Source of the DNA: S012-113 sp965368405 | GTDB taxonomy: Bacteria > Bacteroidota > Bacteroidia > Cytophagales > Cyclobacteriaceae | NCBI GenBank assembly: GCA_965368405.1 | Contig: CBDUMS010000053.1 | Span: 1-26,354 of the forward strand | DNA: 26,354 nucleotides | Direction: 5' to 3' | Part shown: piece after piece, positions 21,336 through 26,354 of the stretch | How positions within the stretch are numbered: the stretch's first letter is position 1 | Layout of the letters: each line of letters starts with the position of its first letter | The notes under the pieces: model-generated | What the model saw: only the letters and a program-made list of their open reading frames with translations | Told to the model about the DNA's origin: nothing | Database searches by the model: none | Program-made: the position numbers and the translations under genes

Positions 21336-21672
21336 ACTAATCATGGCCTTTGTAAAGCCAAATATTACTGACGGAGTGATTAATGCAATGAAAGAGGCCG
21401 GCGCGACAGGAGCAACTATAATTCCTGCTAGGGGTACAGGCATCCATGAAGCCAAAACCTTCTTCGGCTTAAGTATAGAAGATCAGACTGATATTATTGT
21501 GTTCATTGTTGAAGAACATACGGTCGAAACTCTTATGAAAGTAATTGAAACAGAAGGAAAGTTCGACGAGCCTAGTACCGGCATAGCTTTTGTTTTACCG
21601 GTTGAACATATTGTTGGGCTGGAAAGCCAGATGAAAAAATTCAAAGATCAGGCGCGGGATAAGTATTTTTAA
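21325..21672 (+). CDS. PII-like regulatory protein
   Basis: This 115-residue protein has the ferredoxin-like PII pattern: FKLIMAFVKPNITDGVINAMKEAGATGATIIPARG, then a T-loop-sized segment (about 37-52), DIIVFIVEEHTVETLMKVIE and a C-terminal strand GIAFVLPVEHIVGL. The uridylylated tyrosine of GlnB (in YRGAEY) is absent and the T-loop is short (GIHEAKTFFGLS). The B-loop T-G-x-G/A motif is only partly kept (PSTGIAFV). It is therefore not a nitrogen-control GlnB but a PII-superfamily member like those that bind a neighbouring transporter in response to a small ligand (GlnK-AmtB, SbtB-SbtA). Its gene overlaps the second DUF1538 gene by 11 bases. Control of the DUF1538 pair is inferred. The ligand is unknown. 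Confidence 0.85.
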   Translation: MQFKLIMAFVKPNITDGVINAMKEAGATGATIIPARGTGIHEAKTFFGLSIEDQTDIIVFIVEEHTVETLMKVIETEGKFDEPSTGIAFVLPVEHIVGLESQMKKFKDQARDKYF

Positions 21673-21730
21673 ATAAAAATTGCAGTATTGAATACATTGT
21701 GGGTAAGCGTATCTGCTTTCTAGATAGCAA

Positions 21731-22238
21731 CCCCGCAGACTATTAATTTATTCTAAATGATATAAAATGACTAGTAAAAGAAAGTATCAGAGTGCTAAGG
21801 ACGTAATGACCAAAAAACTGGTATTTATAGATGGCATGGCTACAGCGAAAACGGCCGTTGATTTAATGCGGACGGAGCAAGTTGAAGCATTGGTTGTAAA
21901 AAAGCGCCATGCCGAAGATGCCTATGGTTTTGTGGTAATACATGATTTTATTGAGGGTGTAATAATTCCGGATAAATCCTCAGAAGAAGTAAATGTTTAT
22001 GAGATTATGACCAAACCTGTATTGAGCATTCCGGCAAATATGGATGTACGCTATGTTGCCAGTATGTTAATGAATGTTGGTTTTAGAATGGCGCCGGTGC
22101 AAGAAAATGGCGAGTATATTGGTATGGTCTCACTCTCAGATTTAATTCTGGAGAACTTGTTATTTTAGCCTGAGAAAGATATTTAGAGTATCTAAACTGC
22201 GAGTAAGGATTGCCCCAGAAGACTATTGATTTATTCTA
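21731..22238. repeat. imperfect direct repeat flanking the CBS gene
   Basis: The copy at 21731-21755 (CCCCGCAGACTATTAATT, then TATTCTA) and the copy at 22213-22238 (CCCCAGAAGACTATTGATT, then TATTCTA) match at all but about three positions with one indel. The left copy lies 11 bases before the CBS start codon and the right copy 45 bases after the stop. It may mark a past duplication or insertion of the CBS gene, or be a shared regulatory element. Confidence 0.5.
21767..22168 (+). CDS. CBS-pair protein
   Basis: This 133-residue cytoplasmic protein consists of two CBS domains: residues 10-66 (SAKDVMTKKLVFIDGMATAKTAVDLM..., GFVVIHDF) and 75-130 (VYEIMTKPVLSIPANMDVRYVASMLM..., GMVSLSDL). CBS pairs usually bind AMP, ATP or S-adenosyl compounds and report energy state to a partner. 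It lies 94 bases after the PII-like gene on the same strand, and so could be part of the DUF1538 module. An imperfect 25-base direct repeat occurs on each side of the gene. Confidence 0.88.
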   Translation: MTSKRKYQSAKDVMTKKLVFIDGMATAKTAVDLMRTEQVEALVVKKRHAEDAYGFVVIHDFIEGVIIPDKSSEEVNVYEIMTKPVLSIPANMDVRYVASMLMNVGFRMAPVQENGEYIGMVSLSDLILENLLF

Positions 22239-22376
22239 TTATTCTTAAGAAGTCTTTTCAGCTTAAATCCTACTTCTCTTAATAAATTCTCTACTTCAAA
22301 GATTATTCTCTAATCATACAGGATTTAGTTTAAATCCTATTCAATTCATTATACAAAATTCTTAGTTTTATGCCTT

Positions 22377-25300
22377 ATGAAAATAAATTTTGTGAAGCAT
22401 ATTACAGTTAAAGTACTGGCTAGCGTAATCTTTTTACTTGCCGCTTTATTGCTTTTGGCATATGTAAAGCAAAACACTATCGTAAATTCTCAAATAGAAT
22501 CTCTCAACGAAAGCTACAGAGGTAAAATTGAAGTGGGGGATGTTCACCTAGCGCCATTCACAAACTTTCCATATGTTACCCTTAAGGTAGATGAGGTTAA
22601 AGTCTATGAAAGCAAAATAGTGAATGAAACAGCGATTTTGGATGTGGCTGACATTTATGTTGGGTTTAATTTTTGGGATGTGCTTACAGGAAACTACGAC
22701 ATTCAATCGCTACTTATTGAAGATGGCTTTTTTGATGTAGTACTTCACTCCGATGGAACAACTAACCTCGAAAGGGCACTTGCAACGTCTTCGAGCAACG
22801 ATGATGCTAAACCAATAGATATACATTTAAGGAAAATAGAGCTTAAAAATATAGATGTTCACAAACGTGACGAAGCGAAACGCCTTGACATAGAAACCTT
22901 TATTTATTGGGCCAAAGGAGGCTTTAATACGCGCAATGGAAAAATTGCTGCTCATATCGATAGCGAGTTTGAACTCAATATTATTGATAATGGCGATACC
23001 ACTTATTTTAAGCATAAGCATTTTGAATTTCATACTGATCTTACTTATGATGAAAAAACCGGTCTCCTTGTTTTTGAGCCTTCAGGCATAATTATGGAGC
23101 ATGGAGATTTTGAGCTCGAAGGAACCATCGATTTCCAGAAAGAAATCACATACGATATGACAATACGAGGCACCAAGCCCAGTTTTGACATGTTTATTGC
23201 CTTTGCCCCATTAGAATTAATACCCGTATTAGAACGCTATGAAAATGCCGGAAACATTTACTTTAATGCAACCCTGCACGGGCCAACGACCAAGGGTAGG
23301 CAACCTTTTATTGATGCCAATTTTGGAGCAACTGAGGCCTATTTAGAAAACTCTGTTGTTAAGAAACGTATAGATGAAATGGGTTTTTCAGGTCATTTCA
23401 CCAATGGTGAGCAACGAAACATAAGTACAATGGAGTTTTCGCTAACTGATATGAGCGCAAGTCTTGATAAGGGAAAATTCTTAGGTTCCATTATAGTTAA
23501 GAATTTCGAAACTCCCGAAATTGATATGCAGCTGGACGCCAATTTTGATCTTGATTTTGTTACAGGATTCTTAAATATAAATGAGATCGAAAATGCTAGT
23601 GGCACCGTAGCATTAAAGCTTAAATTTCATGATATAATAGATTTGGAATTTCCGGAAAAAGCGCTTAGCGAGCTTAATCAAGCCTATTTTGCAGAACTCA
23701 ATATCAAAGATCTGACTTTTAATTCAAAGGAGCTGGCTTACCCTCTAAAGGATTTAGACGCCCATTTAGTAATGAACGGCAATGAAGCCGAGTTAGATAA
23801 ATTTAATTTGACACTCGGTAATTCTAATCTTCTTATTACAGGGTCGCTCTCGGACCTGCCCGCCATTATACACCATTCTAATGTTCCTGTAGATGCCCAT
23901 CTGGAAATAAAAAGTGATGTGCTTGATATCGCAGAGCTGACGAACTTTTCTGAAGAGAATAAGACAGGCGTCGATGAGCGTATTGAAAATCTAAGCCTGG
24001 CATTTTCATTTAATGCCTTCGCTAATGCTTTTACCGAGTTCAAACACCTACCCAAAGGAGAGTTTTATATCGACGAGCTTTTTGCTGATTTAGAGCACTA
24101 TCCTCATACACTTCATGACTTTCATGCAGATGTTCTGATTAAAGATGATGATTTAAAAATTGTAGACTTTACAGGTGTAATTGACAGTTCTGATTTCCAT
24201 TTTAATGGATTAATACGCGATTATAGCTTCTGGATGCAAGATGAATTGAATGGCGATGTTGAGCTAGACATCACCCTAAAATCGGAAATGTTACGTTTAT
24301 CAGACCTATTGGCCTACAAAGGTGAAAATTATGTTCCAAAAGATTACCGGCACGAAGAAATTGATAATCTGGAAGTTCATATGGAAAGTAAGCTAAAATA
24401 TAGTTCGAATAGCCTGTCGGAAATTGATATACAACTGAATAAGCTAGAAGGTAAAATGGATATTCATCCACTTAGATTCGAAGACTTTAGTGGCAGTTTC
24501 CATATGGAAGATAAAGAATTGACGATTGAGAAATTACATGGGAAAATGGGTAAAACGGTATTTGACGTCGACCTGAAGTACTATTTTGGTGCAGATACCT
24601 CAGTGCGCAAACCTGTAAATTCATTTGTTTTACGATCTGATTTTATTGATTTCGATGCATTATCAAATTATAACCTGAAACAATCACAGGAGAAGGTGAC
24701 CGAGCGCGACTCTGATGCCAGGTCATCAGCAGATATGCCGGAACATGCCGATGCATTCAATATTTATACACTGCCTTTTACTGATATGCAATTCGATATC
24801 GACGTAGAACATTTTATCTATCATAGATTAGATCTTAAGAAGATCAAGGGCCAGATTCGTACCACACGTAATCATTACGTATATGTGGATACAATAAGCT
24901 TGGACGCAGCGGGTGGGCATATTGCCATGAATGGTTATTTTGATGGAAGTAATCCAGAGCAGATTTATCTAAAACCGAACCTGATACTTAATGATGTAGA
25001 CTTGGACAAACTTTTATTTAAGTTTGAAAATTTTGGTCAGGAAGAGGTAGTTTCGGAAAACTTGCATGGACAATTAAACGCGATCATTGCGGGTAATATT
25101 AGGGTATATCCTGATATGGTGCCAGACTTGGATCAATCTGATGTGCATTTGGATGTTCAGGTATTGAACGGTCGGTTAGAAAATTATGAGCCTGTTATGA
25201 TCCTATCCGATTATTTTGGAGATAAAGATTTAACGAGCATCAAATTTGATACACTTCAGAATCAGATGGATATTGCTAATGGCAAAATAACTATACCTAA

Positions 25301-25565
25301 TATGACCATAGAGTCTACATTGGGGCACCTGGACATTTCGGGAACGCAAGACATGAGCAATAATATTGATTACTATGTGCGTGTCCCATTAAGTTTGGTT
25401 AAGCAAGCAGCTCGAAACAAGCTTTTTGGGGTAAAGGATAATAAAGATCAAAAGGAAGATGAAATCATAGAGATTGATCCGAAAAAGAAAGTACGCTATC
25501 TTAATTTGAATATTTCTGGAACCTATGATGATTATAAAGTGAAAATAAGAAAGGCTAAGAATTAG
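22377..25565 (+). CDS. large AsmA-like protein
   Basis: This 1062-residue protein has one N-terminal membrane helix (about 11-28, KVLASVIFLLAALLLLAYV in composition) and then a long soluble part made of repeating beta-strand units. Examples are VGDVHLAPFTNFPYVTLKVDEVKV near the start, LRKIELKNIDVHKRD at about 147, and TIESTLGHLDISGTQDMSNNIDYYVRVPLSLV near the end. This is the AsmA / YhjG-type architecture, a family now linked to lipid transfer between membranes. It should be anchored in the inner membrane with the bulk in the periplasm. The C-terminus (KVRYLNLNISGTYDDYKVKIRK) is the usual AsmA C-terminal module. Length is within the Bacteroidota range. The gene stands alone, about 200 bases after the CBS gene. 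Confidence 0.88.
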   Translation: MKINFVKHITVKVLASVIFLLAALLLLAYVKQNTIVNSQIESLNESYRGKIEVGDVHLAPFTNFPYVTLKVDEVKVYESKIVNETAILDVADIYVGFNFWDVLTGNYDIQSLLIEDGFFDVVLHSDGTTNLERALATSSSNDDAKPIDIHLRKIELKNIDVHKRDEAKRLDIETFIYWAKGGFNTRNGKIAAHIDSEFELNIIDNGDTTYFKHKHFEFHTDLTYDEKTGLLVFEPSGIIMEHGDFELEGTIDFQKEITYDMTIRGTKPSFDMFIAFAPLELIPVLERYENAGNIYFNATLHGPTTKGRQPFIDANFGATEAYLENSVVKKRIDEMGFSGHFTNGEQRNISTMEFSLTDMSASLDKGKFLGSIIVKNFETPEIDMQLDANFDLDFVTGFLNINEIENASGTVALKLKFHDIIDLEFPEKALSELNQAYFAELNIKDLTFNSKELAYPLKDLDAHLVMNGNEAELDKFNLTLGNSNLLITGSLSDLPAIIHHSNVPVDAHLEIKSDVLDIAELTNFSEENKTGVDERIENLSLAFSFNAFANAFTEFKHLPKGEFYIDELFADLEHYPHTLHDFHADVLIKDDDLKIVDFTGVIDSSDFHFNGLIRDYSFWMQDELNGDVELDITLKSEMLRLSDLLAYKGENYVPKDYRHEEIDNLEVHMESKLKYSSNSLSEIDIQLNKLEGKMDIHPLRFEDFSGSFHMEDKELTIEKLHGKMGKTVFDVDLKYYFGADTSVRKPVNSFVLRSDFIDFDALSNYNLKQSQEKVTERDSDARSSADMPEHADAFNIYTLPFTDMQFDIDVEHFIYHRLDLKKIKGQIRTTRNHYVYVDTISLDAAGGHIAMNGYFDGSNPEQIYLKPNLILNDVDLDKLLFKFENFGQEEVVSENLHGQLNAIIAGNIRVYPDMVPDLDQSDVHLDVQVLNGRLENYEPVMILSDYFGDKDLTSIKFDTLQNQMDIANGKITIPNMTIESTLGHLDISGTQDMSNNIDYYVRVPLSLVKQAARNKLFGVKDNKDQKEDEIIEIDPKKKVRYLNLNISGTYDDYKVKIRKAKN

Positions 25566-25624
25566 TCGACGCAGTCGTTACTATCTTTTCGTTTAGGTTT
25601 ATGCCACTTTTGTCTACTAAAACG

Positions 25625-25651
25625 AAAAAGCCCTATACATTCGTATAAGGC
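25625..25651 (-). terminator. intrinsic terminator after tRNA-Arg
   Basis: Read on the minus strand, GCCTTATAC pairs with GTATAGGGC (25643-25651 with 25630-25638), with one G-T wobble and a 4-base loop, then five T residues (A run 25625-25629). It begins eight bases after the tRNA 3' end. Confidence 0.8.
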
Positions 25652-25658
25652 CTTAAAG

Positions 25659-25732
25659 TACCCGCACAGGGAGTCGAACCCCGAACCTACGCCTTAGAAG
25701 GGCGTTGCTCTATCCAGTTGAGCTATACGGGC
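25659..25732 (-). tRNA. tRNA-Arg (anticodon UCU)
   Basis: The 74-base minus-strand sequence folds as a cloverleaf: acceptor GCCCGTA with TGCGGGT and A73, D stem GCTC/GAGC, anticodon stem ACGCC/GGCGT around CTTCTAA (anticodon TCT), a five-base variable loop and T arm CGGGG-TTCGACT-CCCTG. The acceptor has two G-U pairs (the end pair and the sixth). CCA is not encoded. Confidence 0.95.
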
Positions 25733-25740
25733 CCATAAAT

Positions 25741-25852
25741 AAAAATGTGAAGTCTGAAATCTGAAATTTGATATAGATCAGTCCAATTTCAAAATTCACA
25801 TTTGGAGATAAGGTATGGCAACGCCAAATACCTTGCAGCTTTTAAGTGGAAA
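25741..25852. repeat. inverted repeats between the tRNA genes
   Basis: AAATGTGAA (25743-25751) is matched by TTCACATTT (25795-25803), with inner partly complementary GAAATTTG and CAATTTC stretches. Just after, AAGGTA-TGGC-AAC-GCCA-AA-TACCTT (25810-25834) can form a hairpin. No coding capacity is seen. The AAGTCTGAAATCTGAAATTTG-like text is low in complexity. Confidence 0.5.
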
Positions 25853-26079
25853 GATTACCTCACTACGCTCGGTGACCCTAATTTTGAGTAAACATAATCG
25901 TAGTTGACTTCGTCTGTTTCCGCTCTCATGAAAGTTGGAGCAAGCTCCACTTCCACTTTTAATTTATTGATTACTTCACTACGTTCAGTGATCCTGAGAA
26001 GGGGTAGTGACAAAAGCTCAAAATCGACTTCGTCTGTTTCCGCTCTCATGAAAGTTGGAGCAAGCTCCACTTCCACTTT
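25853..26079. repeat. two tandem copies of a ~110-base intergenic repeat
   Basis: Copy one covers about 25853-25959 and copy two 25969-26079. Both start with GATTAC(C/T)TCACTACG(C/T)TC(A/G)GTGA and end with an identical 54-base block (25906-25959 and 26026-26079) containing the small palindrome GGAGCAAGCTCC. The middle parts diverge. An open frame runs through both copies on the minus strand only because the unit contains no stop in that frame. Fragments such as CACTACG(T/C)TCAGTGA recur in Bacteroidota intergenic regions as far as I recall, so this is probably a dispersed repeat family. Confidence 0.75.
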
Positions 26080-26117
26080 CGCCGAAAACCAGCATTTAAG
26101 CTGATTTTAAGCTTTTG

Positions 26118-26192
26118 TCGGGGTGGCAGGATTCGAACCTGCGACCTCCTGCTCCCAAAGCAGGCGCGATAACCGGGCTACGCTACACCCCG
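26118..26192 (-). tRNA. tRNA-Pro (anticodon UGG)
   Basis: The 75-base minus-strand sequence folds as a cloverleaf: acceptor CGGGGTG with CACCCCG and A73, a short D stem, anticodon stem CCTGC/GCAGG around TTTGGGA (anticodon TGG), and T arm GCAGG-TTCGAAT-CCTGC. It starts with the C1 usual for bacterial tRNA-Pro. Part of its 5' half is repeated next to it (26251-26354). Confidence 0.95.
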
Positions 26193-26250
26193 AGGTGTAA
26201 TTCTTCAATATGTTGATGTTTACCTCATTTGGTAAACCTATTCGCGCCAA

Positions 26251-26354
26251 GCGCGATAACCGGCGGAGTTTATCCTGACAAATCATTGATTTCGTCAGGC
26301 GCTACACCCCGAGGTGTAATTCTTCAATATGTTGATGTTTACCTCATTTGGTAA
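26251..26354 (-). pseudogene. partial tRNA-Pro copy with its upstream flank, interrupted by a palindrome
   Basis: The 55 bases at 26300-26354 are identical to 26181-26235, which hold the first 12 bases of tRNA-Pro and its upstream flank, including the palindrome GTTTACC-TCATTT-GGTAAAC. On the tRNA-internal side, 26251-26263 matches the tRNA D-arm bases 26164-26176. In the true tRNA four bases (26177-26180) lie between these blocks; here 36 bases (26264-26299) replace them, with arms CCTGAC and GTCAGG forming a hairpin. The anticodon, T arm and 3' acceptor are missing, so it cannot make a tRNA. The copy runs to the window edge. Confidence 0.7.

Noticed and set aside
25562..25630. Inverted repeat TTTTCGTTT / AAACGAAAA after the AsmA-like gene as a terminator
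   Set aside because: The loop is about 25 bases and no T run follows on the plus strand; the real hairpin there serves tRNA-Arg on the minus strand.
25855..26076. 73-codon open frame on the minus strand between the tRNA genes
   Set aside because: It runs through two copies of a DNA repeat, and its internal peptide repetition follows from that. It has no domain, start signal or coding-type pattern.
1..26354. CRISPR arrays, insertion sequences, prophage or toxin-antitoxin genes
   Set aside because: No regularly spaced short repeats, transposase or integrase motifs, or recognisable toxin-antitoxin pairs were seen in any part of the window.

Overview
The window is a chromosomal segment of a Bacteroidota bacterium, most likely a Cytophagales-type organism. 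The evidence is: a type IX secretion C-terminal sorting tail at the left edge, a TonB-dependent receptor with a carboxypeptidase-regulatory-like N-terminal domain, Bacteroidota-style -7 boxes (TAnnTTTG) in front of several genes, a large AsmA-like protein, and weak Shine-Dalgarno sites throughout. I saw no transposase, integrase, phage gene or CRISPR array.

Left part (about 1-9.7 kb): a sulfide / sulfane-sulfur oxidation island. It contains a metallo-beta-lactamase persulfide dioxygenase fused to two rhodanese domains, a SulP anion transporter, an operon of rhodanese lipoprotein + DUF2892 membrane protein + fatty-acid-hydroxylase-superfamily protein, a Crp/Fnr regulator with three cysteines, a sulfide:quinone oxidoreductase (SQR), a thioredoxin, a PatB/MalY-type C-S lyase or aminotransferase, and a second stand-alone rhodanese. 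SQR would make sulfane sulfur from sulfide, thioredoxin and rhodaneses would carry it, the dioxygenase would oxidise it to sulfite, and SulP could move the resulting oxyanion.

The most striking result is regulatory. Four intergenic regions of this island carry a CRP-like palindrome (TGTGA-N6-TCACA or a close variant). Measured outward, exactly 21 bp separates the palindrome from a -7-like box in front of the dioxygenase, SulP, rhodanese lipoprotein, thioredoxin and small rhodanese genes, and, less well, SQR. A fifth, weaker palindrome with a perfect -7 box at the same 21 bp lies in front of the hemolysin III-like gene. The Crp/Fnr protein encoded inside the island has a recognition helix (R-E-A-V-S-R) suited to TGTGA half-sites, so a self-contained sulfur-responsive regulon is predicted.

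Middle part (9.7-19.7 kb): a TonB-dependent receptor, an orphan MASE1 histidine kinase, aminoacyl-histidine dipeptidase PepD, a front-end-type fatty acid desaturase that appears to be read from a leaderless mRNA, a hemolysin III-family membrane protein, an MscS channel and a small single-pass membrane protein.

Right part (19.7-25.6 kb): two tandem DUF1538 membrane proteins, an overlapping PII-like protein and a CBS-pair protein form a probable transporter-plus-sensor module of unknown substrate. The CBS gene is bracketed by an imperfect direct repeat. An AsmA-like protein of 1062 residues follows.

Right end (25.6-26.35 kb): tRNA-Arg(UCU) and tRNA-Pro(UGG) on the minus strand, separated by non-coding tandem repeats. 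The 5' end and upstream flank of tRNA-Pro are partly duplicated and interrupted by a short palindrome.
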